This document shows positions 33,420 through 42,370 of a stretch of 64,000 nucleotides of DNA, one piece after another (position 1 is the first letter of the stretch; every line of letters begins with the position of its first letter). Position numbers and translations under genes: made by a program. The DNA is from Robertmurraya korlensis NBRC 107688 (GTDB lineage Bacteria; Bacillota; Bacilli; Bacillales; Cytobacillaceae). Under the pieces are notes generated by a model that had not been told where the DNA came from, did no database searches, and saw nothing but the letters and a program-made list of their open reading frames with translations. The stretch spans positions 124,001 through 188,000 of the forward strand of contig NZ_BCVH01000005.1 in NCBI RefSeq assembly GCF_001591645.1, given 5' to 3'.

Positions 33420-35153
33420 CTATTCAGGCAAAATAATGTCCACGATAGTTCCTGATCCCTTTTTACTTCTAAAAAGAATGTCTCCATTATTTTCTCTTAT
33501 AATTTTAAAACACACTGTAAGACCTAGCCCTGTTCCTCGCTCTTTTGTCGTATAAAAAGGTTCTCCTAATTTCTGTAATGTTGACTTTGCTATACCGCTA
33601 CCGTTATCAATGACTCGAATTCTAATTCTTTTTCGGCTAATTTTTTCGGATTTAATTCGAATCCTACCGTCTTTGGACAAAGCTTCCAATGAATTTTTAA
33701 AAATATTAATTAATACTTGTTTTATTTGCTTTTCTTCAATTGCGTAGGTTTTGATTTGGTCTTTCGTTATTATATCGATTGACGCTTGGATGAGAAGTGC
33801 TGTTGGTTCCATTAAAATTTTTACATCATGAACCACTTTATTAATATTGACCTCCTTACCTATTTGGACAGATGCTTGGGGCTTTGCAATAAAAAGTAAC
33901 TCTCCCACTACATCATTGATTCGGTCAATTTCTTCAGAGATAATTGATAGATAATACTTCTCGTTTGAATCAATAACACTTTGATCCAATAGTTTTATGA
34001 AACCCTTTATCGAGGTAAGCGGATTTCTTATTTCATGCGCAATTCCAGCGGCCATTTCACCTAGGACTCTTAAATTCTCCGACTTTACCAGCATTTCTTC
34101 ATTTTTTTTTCTATTCGTAATGTCCGTACCTAAACAGAGAGTGTGATCATAAGTCCCTTTAATAGAAATCGGCAAAAATCTCCATTCCGTTGCTCTTTCT
34201 TCCCCGTTACTAAGGAAGACTACTTCATTGGGTTCATGCTGTTCCCCTTTTATTAGATATGTATTATCCAATTGATATTCTTTTAAGCCAATCATCTCGT
34301 TAGGTTTTTTATCATAAAGCTTAGCAAATGCCTCATTTACAACGGACAATTTATCACTTTTGTCTTTTACATATATATAATTCGGATTGATATTTAAGAT
34401 AATTTCTAAAAAGCTTCTTTCCTCTTTTAATTCCTGATTGATTGTTTCAATCGTTTTATTCTGTAAAATAAAGTAAGATGAAAATAGAACAATTGCGGCA
34501 AAAACCGAATTTAATACTGAAAAAAATAAAGGGAAGATTAAAAATCCACTTAAAATGCCATTAATAAAAATAAATAGTGAAGCAAAAACAAGGGATTGGA
34601 AAAACTTCAGTATTTTAGCATCAGAAATTTTCCGCCCAATAAATAATAGTAAAAAGGCATGAACAAATACAAGAATAATATTTATATAGAATGTAATGTT
34701 CCCTGCCCCGTAAGCCGGTATATAGTGAGTAGGAAATGATGGATATGGCTGAATCTGATATACTTCTACAACTCCAGAGGAAGTAAAATTCGTGTAATAA
34801 ACGAGCAAACTAAAAAGCAATACACAATAAAAGATCTGCTTATTATAAAACCAGTTATGGTATCTCTTAATATTTTTGTTAGCAAGTCCCGTTTTGTAAA
34901 TATAAAACGCAAAATAATATAACAAGGGCATGATCATAATCTGTCCGAAGCGGAAAATTCTAAAAAGAATTTCGATAATTGGTTTCGATAAAAAGTCCCC
35001 AGCATATAAAACCGCGATATCAACCTGCCAAATAAATAACAAAAATAAGAAGTAAGAAATAGCTCTTGCTAATTCAACTTTATTCCCCAAAAAGATGATA
35101 AGACCGCAAAAAAATGGGAAAAGCGAAACGGTAAACAATATAATAAATTCCAT
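33420..35153 (-). CDS. Membrane PAS-domain sensor histidine kinase (sporulation-kinase-like)
   Basis: 577 residues. Seven or eight hydrophobic segments within residues 1-232, then a short coiled coil, one PAS domain (about 245-350), HisKA with AAGIAHEIRNPLTSIKGF (His373) and HATPase_c with NIFKNSLEAL, DNGSGI and FYTTKERGTGLGL. The H-box matches Spo0F-directed kinases such as KinB/KinC/KinD. No response regulator adjoins, as usual for orphan phosphorelay kinases. The gene and the adjacent pseudogene are bracketed by inverted repeats, and its DNA is more AT-rich than its neighbours, hinting at acquisition. Confidence 0.85.
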   Translation of the reverse strand: MEFIILFTVSLFPFFCGLIIFLGNKVELARAISYFLFLLFIWQVDIAVLYAGDFLSKPIIEILFRIFRFGQIMIMPLLYYFAFYIYKTGLANKNIKRYHNWFYNKQIFYCVLLFSLLVYYTNFTSSGVVEVYQIQPYPSFPTHYIPAYGAGNITFYINIILVFVHAFLLLFIGRKISDAKILKFFQSLVFASLFIFINGILSGFLIFPLFFSVLNSVFAAIVLFSSYFILQNKTIETINQELKEERSFLEIILNINPNYIYVKDKSDKLSVVNEAFAKLYDKKPNEMIGLKEYQLDNTYLIKGEQHEPNEVVFLSNGEERATEWRFLPISIKGTYDHTLCLGTDITNRKKNEEMLVKSENLRVLGEMAAGIAHEIRNPLTSIKGFIKLLDQSVIDSNEKYYLSIISEEIDRINDVVGELLFIAKPQASVQIGKEVNINKVVHDVKILMEPTALLIQASIDIITKDQIKTYAIEEKQIKQVLINIFKNSLEALSKDGRIRIKSEKISRKRIRIRVIDNGSGIAKSTLQKLGEPFYTTKERGTGLGLTVCFKIIRENNGDILFRSKKGSGTIVDIILPE

Positions 35154-35159
35154 TAGAAA

Positions 35160-35525
35160 CAGCCCTTCTTACAATTTTGATAGTAATAAACATGAGTTGT
35201 TGCCACCATCCTGCTCTAGCAGGATCTAATTCCTTTGCAGTAAGATTGAGTTTAGAAAAACCCTGTACCACAACGTTTTTTAATGTACTTTCCACTCCTC
35301 CTACAATGCAAACATCGAGCTGCCCAACCTCTATTAACGTAGCTAAGTTAAATGCATCCGTACTTGCCGTACAACTATTACTTAAAAAGTAAGCGACATC
35401 CCATTCAGTTCAAAAAATGAACTTACAGCGGTCGATATACAATTAGTGTTCATTTTTCCAATTGAAAATGGAGAAATCTGATTGGTTTGCTGAAGTTTCA
35501 CACTCCACTCTAAGTGATTCTATCA
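35160..35525 (-). pseudogene. Beta-ketoacyl synthase (KAS) fragment, frameshifted
   Basis: Reading the minus strand, one frame gives ...SPFSIGKMNTNCISTAVSSF and LNGMSLT, then after a frameshift in a T-tract (near 35392-35396) the next frame gives LSNSCTASTDAFNLATLI and EVGQLDVCIVGGVES, ending with VVVQGFSKLNL. This is the central part of a KAS fold, with the active-site Cys in SNSCTAS and the GG-E segment. The N-terminal part and the catalytic His-containing C terminus are missing. It stops close to the start of the PAS kinase gene. A decayed FabF-like gene or polyketide-type synthase remnant; functionless. Confidence 0.7.
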
Positions 35526-35703
35526 GAATTATATACCTATTAAATCATTTTTGGGAATGGTACTCTTAGAAAAGACTTATACCTATTAAACGAGATAACA
35601 GTTACATTACTGGTTTTAAAAAAATTTTGTATAAAATCAGCCTTTTCTCTACCATTCCAAACAAAATAATGACAAAAGGCAACGAGAAAGAGATTCTCGC
35701 TAC

Positions 35704-35754
35704 CTTTTGTTGACAATCTGACAGCACTTAAAAATCGAAGTGCTGTTTTTGTGT
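35704..35754 (-). repeat. Right ~50-bp inverted repeat with hairpin
   Basis: Reverse complement of the left element with a few changes: CTTTTGTTGACAATCTG, then ACAGCACTT (35721-35729) pairing with AAGTGCTGT (35738-35746). The T-run after it would terminate plus-strand transcripts. Together with 33311-33360 it brackets 2.4 kb. Confidence 0.75.
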
Positions 35755-35762
35755 TGTTACTA

Positions 35763-36425
35763 TTATTGATAGAAACCAGTAGTTCCATGAGTATTCGATT
35801 GTACATTTGTATTAGTATTCATACCGTAATGAGAGTTATGAAGCATTTGTTGTGTTGGCTGACTAGACATTTGGTTTTGATCAATGGCTTGGAATGAATT
35901 AAACATCGTGTTCACTTGTTGATCTTGCAATGCTGGTGTTTGGTAATAGCCTCGATGGTTCATGTATTGGAAAACTTCATATGCCATCTCTTGGCAAAGG
36001 TTTGCCCCTTGTACATGGTAATTACGAAGAGAAGCATCTGCACACTCATTGGCCCAAACCATTCCCATCATAGCACCTGATTTATGTGTGTTTAATACAA
36101 GTGTTGAAATAGTGTTATCAGATAATTTAGAAGGTGTTGGATTTGGCGCTGTGCTCATTTGGTTTGATTGTTGAAGACCCACTGAATAGTCGCCCCCGTG
36201 AACCATAGGTGGTTGGTGAGTAATGGCTGCTCCTTTGCCTTGAAGAAGTCCAATTCCTTGTTGATATGCCTGAATCATACGTTGTTGATGATTCAGTAAT
36301 ATTTGCTTTAACTGAGGGTCTTGACATTGAGTGGCAAAGAAGCCATGTTGCTCGATTTCTGCTGCTTTGGTGCGCATCGCTTCCATTGATTCTAATACTT
36401 CATGTGCCGCGTAAGGTTGTTGCAT
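35763..36425 (-). CDS. Spore coat protein, CotF family
   Basis: 220 residues, rich in Gln, Asn, Met and His. A CotF-like helical domain is seen at about residues 105-170 (LSDNTISTLVLNTHKSGAMM and ANECADASLRNYHVQGANLC), and an N-terminal helical pair (residues 1-65) resembles the ferritin-like part of these proteins. The C-terminal 40 residues are low-complexity with Asn/Thr/Gln. Probably synthesised in the mother cell and assembled on the spore. ATG with AGGAGATG upstream. Confidence 0.82.
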   Translation of the reverse strand: MQQPYAAHEVLESMEAMRTKAAEIEQHGFFATQCQDPQLKQILLNHQQRMIQAYQQGIGLLQGKGAAITHQPPMVHGGDYSVGLQQSNQMSTAPNPTPSKLSDNTISTLVLNTHKSGAMMGMVWANECADASLRNYHVQGANLCQEMAYEVFQYMNHRGYYQTPALQDQQVNTMFNSFQAIDQNQMSSQPTQQMLHNSHYGMNTNTNVQSNTHGTTGFYQ

Positions 36426-36622
36426 ATGTAATCATCTCCTAGTGAATTTTATTGATAAAGCCTTTTTTATTGTGTCTTTCCTCCTGAACGATATTCAGTA
36501 ATAAATTTGGAGAATCTTGTCAAACGATTTTTGGCTGGAAATGAGCTTTGAATCCTTAGGGTTTTTTTGAATTATGATAAGATGAATACAAGTTATTACA
36601 TATAGAGAAGGGGCAAAAAAGG

Positions 36623-37162
36623 ATGGGAGAACCTAAAAAGAGACAAGAAATAATCAGTTGGGGAAAATCGGTATTTATTGCTTTCGCTATCGTGGTAATC
36701 GTTCGTACATTTGTTTTTGCTCCTTATATTGTGGATGGAGCCTCGATGGAACCAACGCTTCACGATCAAGAGAAAATATTTGTTAATAAAGTAAATACAG
36801 ACAATATTGAACGTGAGGCTATTGTGATTATTAAAGGAGAAGACGAAAATTACGTGAAAAGAATCATTGGCTTACCTGGCGATACCATCGAAATTAGGGA
36901 CGACCAGCTACTAATTAATGGCGCCCCTCATAGTGAAAAGTATTTAGAAGAAAATCGTGAGCTGGCCAATGAGCAAGGTAGTGTATTAACGGGAGACTTC
37001 GGTCCTATTCTTGTTCCAAAAGGGCATTATTTTGTTTTGGGTGACAATCGACTACGTAGTATGGACTCAAGAAATGGCCTTGGATTTATAAAAAAGGAGA
37101 AGATTGTTGGAGTAAGTGAGTTTGTGTTTTTTCCATTTTCAGATGTTCGGACGGTTCAATAG
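36623..37162 (+). CDS. Type I signal peptidase (Sip family)
   Basis: 179 residues. One N-terminal membrane helix (16-34), then the catalytic serine Ser41 (DGASMEPTL), the lysine Lys79 (YVKRIIGLPGD) and the box VLGDNRLRSMDSR. It cleaves signal peptides on the outer face of the membrane. ATG with GAAGGGG upstream. Monocistronic, close to SipS/SipT; which paralogue cannot be told. Confidence 0.95.
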   Translation: MGEPKKRQEIISWGKSVFIAFAIVVIVRTFVFAPYIVDGASMEPTLHDQEKIFVNKVNTDNIEREAIVIIKGEDENYVKRIIGLPGDTIEIRDDQLLINGAPHSEKYLEENRELANEQGSVLTGDFGPILVPKGHYFVLGDNRLRSMDSRNGLGFIKKEKIVGVSEFVFFPFSDVRTVQ

Positions 37163-37234
37163 CAATTAATCCCATTGACATAAAACCTTTCATGCATTAT
37201 TCTAGTAAAGCATTTTTAATTAAATATTCCCCTC

Positions 37235-37425
37235 ATCGGCTCAAGATGAGGTAGAGGTTGCGAAAAGTAATAGTAGGTTGGATGAGGGCCAGAGAAGCTC
37301 AATGATTTCAGTTGAAAGGAATTTTCGCCGAAGCACTATATTTCTCTTACTATAGTAGCTGGGACTACATCAAATAGGTGTAGGACTGTCATGGCTTAGT
37401 AGCTATGTTGAACTATCCGTTGCCT
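37235..37425 (+). ncRNA. Lysine riboswitch (L box) aptamer
   Basis: The leader has the ordered conserved blocks of the L box: GATGAGGTAGAGGTTGCG, AGTA, GGATGAGGGCCAGAGAAGC, GTTGAAAGGAATTTTCGCCG followed by AAGC, then GCTGGGACTACATC and TAGGTGTAGGACTGTC. Most of the 377-base gap 37163-37539 is this element. A terminator follows, so lysine should stop transcription of the permease gene. Confidence 0.92.
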
Positions 37426-37439
37426 GATGCGGTTAATGC

Positions 37440-37475
37440 AACACACACCGTACGAAAAGTTTGGTGTGTTTTTTT
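37440..37475 (+). terminator. Lysine-riboswitch expression-platform terminator
   Basis: ACACACC (37443-37449) pairs with GGTGTGT (37463-37469), followed by seven T. In the family, lysine binding allows this terminator to form. Confidence 0.88.
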
Positions 37476-37539
37476 ATGTCCCTATAGGGCCCTCTATTTT
37501 TGAGAGAGGTGGGGAAGAATAATAGAAAGGAATATTATC

Positions 37540-38967
37540 ATGGGAAAACAAACAAAGTTAGGTTTATGGATACTAACTGCATTAGTAGTTGGAAATATGG
37601 TCGGTTCAGGTATCTTTATGTTACCACGTTCACTATCAGAAGCTGCGAGTCCTGCAGGGGTTATTCTTGCCTGGTTATTCACAGGGGCAGGGGTACTAGT
37701 AACAGCGCTTGTATTCGGAAACTTAGGGATGAGAAAACCGAATCTAAATGGTGGACCTCAGATATATGCAAAAGAGCTTTTTAAGCCGGACTCGAAGGCA
37801 TCAGTTCTTTCTGGATTCATGGCCACTTGGGGTTACTGGATTGGTAACTTAGCAGGAAATATTGCCATCATTACAACATTCGCTAGTTATTTATCAACGT
37901 TCTTTCCGATATTAACGAGTCAGGCTGAGTTATTTACAGTTGGTTCCTTTACTTTAAAAGTCGGAAATGCGTTAACTTTTGCGGTGTGTTCGATTTTATT
38001 ATGGGGAACACACTTCATTATCTTACGAGGGTTAGAAAACGCAGGGAAGTTAAACTTTATTGCTACAGCGTCTAAAGTTGCAGGCTTCTTTCTTTTCATT
38101 ATTGTTGCGTTGTTCGCATTTGAGGTATCCAATATGCTTCCGATGGTTGAGCCTCGTTTAGATGAGAGTGGTGCCTCAGTTGGGTTAATGGGTCAGATTA
38201 GCAATGCAGCTGTAGCGACATTATGGGCATTTATTGGTGTTGAATCCGCGGTTGTGTTTGCGGGACGTGCCAAGAAGCAAATTGATGTAAAGCGTGCGAC
38301 GATTCTAGGGTTGTTCATTGCGTTAGCTATTTATATCGGTGTAAGTACGTTGGTAATGGGTTTATTGAGTCAAGAGGCGTTAATTGCATCCGAGAAGCCA
38401 TTAATTGATGCGATTGTTTCCGTTCTTGGACCAGTCTCTGGAAAAGTATTAGCAGCTATTGGGTTAATCAGCTTATTTGGATCAACAATCGGATGGGTGA
38501 TGCTGAGTGCAGAGGTACCATACCAAGCAGCAAAGCAAGGTTTATTCTTACCAGCATTCTTAAAGGAAAATGAGAAGAATATTCCTGTGTTATCAATGAT
38601 TATAACGAATTCATTAGGACAGTTATTTATTTTCTCAACGATCTCAAATTCGATCTCAGCAGCATTTGATTTTGTCATTTATATCGCTACATTATCCTAT
38701 TTAGTTCCTTACTTTATTGCAGCTGTATTCCAGCTGAAGTTAGTCATAACAGGTGAAACCTATGCAGGTCAAGCAAGATCAAAGGTGATTGACGGTGCGA
38801 TTGCTCTGCTTGCTACTGGTTATTCTGTGTGGGTGATTTATGCGGGAACAGCTGACATCAAAACATTTATGTTCGGTATGGCCCTTCTAGCAAGTGGGAT
38901 CTTCTTCTACGGCCCTGTTGCAAGAAAGCACAGCCAAAAAAAAACAGCATCAAATAAAGCAGCCTAA
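37540..38967 (+). CDS. yvsH: APC-family amino acid permease, probable lysine transporter (YvsH-like)
   Basis: 475 residues with about 12 membrane helices; the GNMVGSGIFMLPRSL motif in helix 1 is typical of basic amino acid/polyamine antiporters (ArcD/CadB group). In B. subtilis yvsH also lies behind an L box, so this is its likely counterpart and lysine the likely substrate. ATG at 37540 with AAAGGA upstream. Repression by lysine suggests uptake rather than export. It ends in a region of repeats with a strong terminator. Confidence 0.88.
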   Translation: MGKQTKLGLWILTALVVGNMVGSGIFMLPRSLSEAASPAGVILAWLFTGAGVLVTALVFGNLGMRKPNLNGGPQIYAKELFKPDSKASVLSGFMATWGYWIGNLAGNIAIITTFASYLSTFFPILTSQAELFTVGSFTLKVGNALTFAVCSILLWGTHFIILRGLENAGKLNFIATASKVAGFFLFIIVALFAFEVSNMLPMVEPRLDESGASVGLMGQISNAAVATLWAFIGVESAVVFAGRAKKQIDVKRATILGLFIALAIYIGVSTLVMGLLSQEALIASEKPLIDAIVSVLGPVSGKVLAAIGLISLFGSTIGWVMLSAEVPYQAAKQGLFLPAFLKENEKNIPVLSMIITNSLGQLFIFSTISNSISAAFDFVIYIATLSYLVPYFIAAVFQLKLVITGETYAGQARSKVIDGAIALLATGYSVWVIYAGTADIKTFMFGMALLASGIFFYGPVARKHSQKKTASNKAA

Positions 38968-38976
38968 CCCTCTTGC

Positions 38977-39037
38977 GGTGACAGACACCACAAAAGGACA
39001 AATGAGGCCAAAGTGTCCACGGAGGGTGTCTGTCACC
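38977..39037. repeat. 61-bp palindromic repeat GGTGACAGACACC...GGTGTCTGTCACC (copy B)
   Basis: Arms of 13 bases at 38977-38989 and 39025-39037, identical to those of the element at 22434-22494 and at the same spacing. TTCGTGGACAAAAAGGGG follows here; in copy A the same string lies inside the element. Confidence 0.85.
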
Positions 39038-39052
39038 GTTCGTGGACAAAAA

Positions 39053-39094
39053 GGGGTGTAGTGTCCTTCTCAGAAGGACACTACACCCCTTTTG
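39053..39094. terminator. Long bidirectional terminator hairpin
   Basis: GGGGTGTAGTGTCCTTCT (39053-39070) pairs perfectly with AGAAGGACACTACACCCC (39072-39089), followed by TTTTG and preceded by AAAAA. Serves yvsH and the opposing ABC operon. Confidence 0.9.
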
Positions 39095-39097
39095 TAT

Positions 39098-39131
39098 GTC
39101 CAGCTTCTGCTAGACGGGTGCTTCCACTTTT
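39098..39131. repeat. Dispersed Bacillus-type intergenic repeat (copy B, short)
   Basis: TCCAGCTTCTGCTAGACGGG and TGCTTCCACTTTT parallel the ends of the longer copy at 21661-21722, lacking its middle part. Confidence 0.5.
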
Positions 39132-39136
39132 GTTGT

Positions 39137-39880
39137 TTAGCGTGCTACTTTGTTTAGAAATTGCTGGGTTCTTGGGTTGGTTGAGAGGGTGAATATTTCT
39201 TCAGGTGTCCCTTTTTCAGCAATTCGTCCTTCGTCCATGAAGATGACTTGGTCTGCTACATCTCTTGCAAACTCCATTTCATGGGTAACGACCACCATCG
39301 TCATTCCTTCTTCAGCCAGAGCCTTCATGACCTTTAGGACATCACCCACAAGCTCAGGATCAAGTGCTGAGGTTGGTTCGTCAAATAATAATACTTTCGG
39401 ATCCATGGCCATCGCTCTTGCGATCCCCACGCGTTGTTGTTGACCACCAGAGAGTTGATGAGGGTACATCTCCGCACGGTCACTTAGTCCAACCTTGGCT
39501 AGTAGATCGAGAGAACGCTTTTTGGCATCTGCTTTTGAGCGTTTTAGAACAATGACTTGGCCTTCCATTACATTCTCAACAACAGTTAAATGTGGAAAGA
39601 GGTTGTACGATTGAAAAACCATTCCCGTTTGTTGACGAAAGGAAGTCATCTCAGTAGATTTTAGCTTCGTCCCTGAGTGAAACGAAAGTTCTTTTTCCCC
39701 AATGGCAATGTTCCCTTGATTAGGAATTTCTAATAAATTCAGACAGCGCAAAAGGGTCGTTTTGCCTGAACCGGATGGTCCAATAATAACAGCAGTTTTC
39801 CCCTTTTCAACTTCTAAGTCAATTCCTTTTAAAACGTCAATATCTCCAAAGCTTTTAAATAAATTATCTATTTTAATCAT
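39137..39880 (-). CDS. Polar amino acid ABC transporter, ATP-binding protein (cystine-type)
   Basis: 247 residues. Walker [10 protein letters not shown] near residue 34, Q-loop, signature LSGGQQQR near residue 146, Walker [14 protein letters not shown] and the switch His in VVTHEME. Third gene of a minus-strand operon: binding protein, permease, ATPase. The substrate is best judged from the binding protein. It starts 18 bases after the permease gene. Confidence 0.92.
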   Translation of the reverse strand: MIKIDNLFKSFGDIDVLKGIDLEVEKGKTAVIIGPSGSGKTTLLRCLNLLEIPNQGNIAIGEKELSFHSGTKLKSTEMTSFRQQTGMVFQSYNLFPHLTVVENVMEGQVIVLKRSKADAKKRSLDLLAKVGLSDRAEMYPHQLSGGQQQRVGIARAMAMDPKVLLFDEPTSALDPELVGDVLKVMKALAEEGMTMVVVTHEMEFARDVADQVIFMDEGRIAEKGTPEEIFTLSTNPRTQQFLNKVAR

Positions 39881-39898
39881 TTGCTATACTCTCCCTTC

Positions 39899-40588
39899 CT
39901 ACTTTGCTACGCTACGGTCAAAGCGACGTTCAAGCATGGATTGAGCATAGGAAAGCACCGTACTAAACAGTAAGTAAATAAATGCTACTTCAATATAAAG
40001 CCAAAGGGGTTCGTACGTAGCAGCAGCCACCTGTTGACCTTTTTGAAACATCTCTGTAACGGTTATTGTTGCAGCAAGGGAAGTGTCCTTCACGAGGCTG
40101 ATAAAAGAGTTTCCTAGTGGTGGAACAGACACTCTCATCGCTTGTGGCAGGATAATTCGTCGCATGGCTTGTGCTCGAGTCATACCAATTGAGAAAGCAG
40201 CTTCCCATTGTCCTTTAGGAGTAGACAGGATAGCGGCACGAATAATCTCAGAGCTATATGCCCCTTTATTTAACGTAAACCCAAGTACAGCTGCTGGAAA
40301 TGGATCAAGGATGATACCCACACTCGGGAGACCATAAAATAAGATAAATAATTGAACGAGAAGAGGAGTCCCGCGGAAAATCCATACATAAAACTTAGCA
40401 ATGGCAACAAGAGGCTTGATACCTGATATACGAGCGATTGCTGTGAGAAACGCTAATATAAGTCCAAGGGCAAATGTGATTAATGTTAATGGAACAGTAA
40501 AATATAAACCTGCTTTTAATATAGGAAAAAAGGAATCACTAAGGATTCCTATAATTCGTTCCGTTCTTTCATCTAAGACCATACTCAA
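39899..40588 (-). CDS. Polar amino acid ABC transporter, permease (cystine-type)
   Basis: 229 residues with five or six membrane helices; the EAA loop EAAFSIGMTRAQAMRRIILPQ near residue 145 contacts the ATPase, and FRGTPLLVQLF near residue 80 is typical of His/Glu/Arg/cystine-type permeases. Likely homodimer. Lies 9 bases after the binding-protein gene. Part of one operon with genes on either side. Confidence 0.92.
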   Translation of the reverse strand: MSMVLDERTERIIGILSDSFFPILKAGLYFTVPLTLITFALGLILAFLTAIARISGIKPLVAIAKFYVWIFRGTPLLVQLFILFYGLPSVGIILDPFPAAVLGFTLNKGAYSSEIIRAAILSTPKGQWEAAFSIGMTRAQAMRRIILPQAMRVSVPPLGNSFISLVKDTSLAATITVTEMFQKGQQVAAATYEPLWLYIEVAFIYLLFSTVLSYAQSMLERRFDRSVAK

Positions 40589-40597
40589 TTCAGTCCT

Positions 40598-41389
40598 TTA
40601 CTTCGATACGTCTTCGCCAAACCATTTAGTTGAGATTTCGAGGTATGTTCCATCTTCCATCATGTCTGCTAACGCTCCGTTAACCGCCTCAACTAGTTCT
40701 GGATTATCTTTCCGGAATAAGAACGCATTGCTTGTCACATCAGCTTCCTCATCTACCTTTTTAATCGCTAAGTCAGGACGTTGCTTTTTTAAATCCAGGT
40801 ACGATAAATTATCGTTGATGGTCGCATCAATACGACCGGAAGTGATTAAGTCAATGGCTTGATTAAATCCATCAACCACTGTGTTTGTTGCTCCGTTTGC
40901 TTCTGCAATTTTACGGTAATTACTGTCTAAAGATTGACCTACTTTTTTACCGTTAAGGTCTTCAAACGTTTTAATGTCTTCGTTTGCTTCTCCAACAACA
41001 AGAACCGCTTTAGAAGAAATATATGGATCAGACATATCATATTTCTCAAGGCGCTCTTCGCGGATAGCGACTTCATTAGCAACCATGTCATAACGCTTTG
41101 CATCTAGCCCAGCGATCATTCCGTCCCATTTTGTTTCTACGAAAACTGGCTTAATATCAAGGCGCTTGAATACTTCTTCAGCGATCTCAACATCAAATCC
41201 TGTTAGTTTTCCAGACTCATCATGGAAGGTGAACGGTGCATAAGTACCCTCTGTCCCGATGGTAATTTCACCTTTTTCCTTGATCTCTTCGTATAAGTTT
41301 GTAGCTGTTTTTTCTTCTTCTTTTGCTCCACAAGCTGTTAGTGCAAGTGAAAGAAGGAGCGTGAACAGCACGAATGATAATTTTTTCAT
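40598..41389 (-). CDS. Amino acid ABC transporter substrate-binding lipoprotein, probably L-cystine
   Basis: 263 residues. Lipoprotein signal with lipobox ALTAC (Cys20). The mature part is a periplasmic-binding-protein type 2 fold: EGTYAPFTFHDESGKLTGFD, then TKWDGMIAGLDAKRYDMVAN, a stretch very like cystine-binding FliY/TcyA. First gene of its operon. The nearby cystathionine-type PLP enzyme and GntR regulator support sulfur amino acid use, but the substrate is inferred. Confidence 0.88.
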   Translation of the reverse strand: MKKLSFVLFTLLLSLALTACGAKEEEKTATNLYEEIKEKGEITIGTEGTYAPFTFHDESGKLTGFDVEIAEEVFKRLDIKPVFVETKWDGMIAGLDAKRYDMVANEVAIREERLEKYDMSDPYISSKAVLVVGEANEDIKTFEDLNGKKVGQSLDSNYRKIAEANGATNTVVDGFNQAIDLITSGRIDATINDNLSYLDLKKQRPDLAIKKVDEEADVTSNAFLFRKDNPELVEAVNGALADMMEDGTYLEISTKWFGEDVSK

Positions 41390-41515
41390 GTTAAAACCCC
41401 CACTAAGTTTATCGGATTAATTATTTTTAAAAACTATATTAGGTTAATATTTTCTTGGGCTTATGTCAAACAATTATTCTTATGTTTCACAGAAATGTAA
41501 CTTATATGTAGGAAA

Positions 41516-41545
41516 AACAAAAAGAACAGACCATTTAGCCTGTTC
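41516..41545 (-). terminator. Terminator of the GntR regulator gene
   Basis: On the minus strand GAACAG pairs with CTGTTC around a 10-base loop, followed by TTTTTGTTTTT. Confidence 0.75.
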
Positions 41546-41547
41546 GA

Positions 41548-42192
41548 TTAAATCATATCTATATGAGTGATTTTCCAATGTTCATTTTTAATCAGCTCTT
41601 CTAGTTTTTCCTGGTCCTTGTCCCTAAAATGTTTCACTATTAGAGAGTGTTGTTCATTCATTTGTTTTAAAACAGAAAATAATTTATCGTCGTCCTTACT
41701 TAAGTAGATCTGTCTAACAAAACTATTTTGAAACGAGTGAAGCAGCTCGATTAATGTCTCATTATTACATTTATCAATATAGACCTTATGAAATTCATTT
41801 TGGTAGAGTTGATAGTCAGAGTAATTTTTCTGAGAGATCGCTAAGTCAATTTTTCTAACCATATCCTCCATTTTGTTTATCTCTTCTTCTGTAAGAAGCT
41901 GTATGGAAAGGGAAGCTGCTAACGCGTCAAGTACGGCAACAACCTGGAATACATCTAGCTTTGATTTCGTAGTGACTTCTTTTACGATAAATCCCTTTCT
42001 AGGGAAAAATTCTAGTAGGTTTTCGGAAGCAAGCTGGATTAAAGCTTCTCTTACAGGAGTTCTACTCACTTCTAATTGATTTGCTATAGCTACTTCATTT
42101 ATTTTCTGATTGGGGAGTAAAGTTCCGTTCTGAATTTCTGTGGCTATGTAATCATAAACGTGATCCTTTAAGGATCGGTATCTCTTCTTTAT
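41548..42192 (-). CDS. GntR/FadR-family regulator with rare (ATA or ACG) start
   Basis: About 214 residues. An N-terminal winged helix (LKDHVYDYIATEIQNGTLLP, then VAIANQLEVSRTPVREALIQ) and an all-helical FCD effector domain (FQVVAVLDALAASLS, with His near FHKVY). No ATG, GTG or TTG precedes the intact winged helix in frame: after an in-frame TGA (42198-42196) the codons are ACG (42195) and ATA (42192). AAGGAGG (42207-42201) is 8 bases from the ATA. The GTG at 42069 would cut the DNA-binding helix. Divergent from the PLP-enzyme gene, its probable target. Confidence 0.8.
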   Translation of the reverse strand: MKKRYRSLKDHVYDYIATEIQNGTLLPNQKINEVAIANQLEVSRTPVREALIQLASENLLEFFPRKGFIVKEVTTKSKLDVFQVVAVLDALAASLSIQLLTEEEINKMEDMVRKIDLAISQKNYSDYQLYQNEFHKVYIDKCNNETLIELLHSFQNSFVRQIYLSKDDDKLFSVLKQMNEQHSLIVKHFRDKDQEKLEELIKNEHWKITHIDMI

Positions 42193-42370
42193 CGTTCATT
42201 CCTCCTTGCTGAAGGCTTGTTATATCTAACAATAATTATACATTAAATACAAAAGGGAAGTACTACAACGGATTTAAGTAGCTATCTACAAACTAATTTG
42301 TTATAATATTCTGTACATTATACAATATACAATATTTTTTAAAAAGGGAAATAACTTTTGAGGTGATTAC

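Noticed and set aside
33311-35754. Intact insertion sequence or composite transposon
   Set aside because: No transposase frame lies between the inverted repeats, and no clear target-site duplication was found by eye.
41548-42069. GntR regulator starting at GTG 42069
   Set aside because: That start would delete most of the winged-helix DNA-binding domain, which is intact upstream in the same frame.
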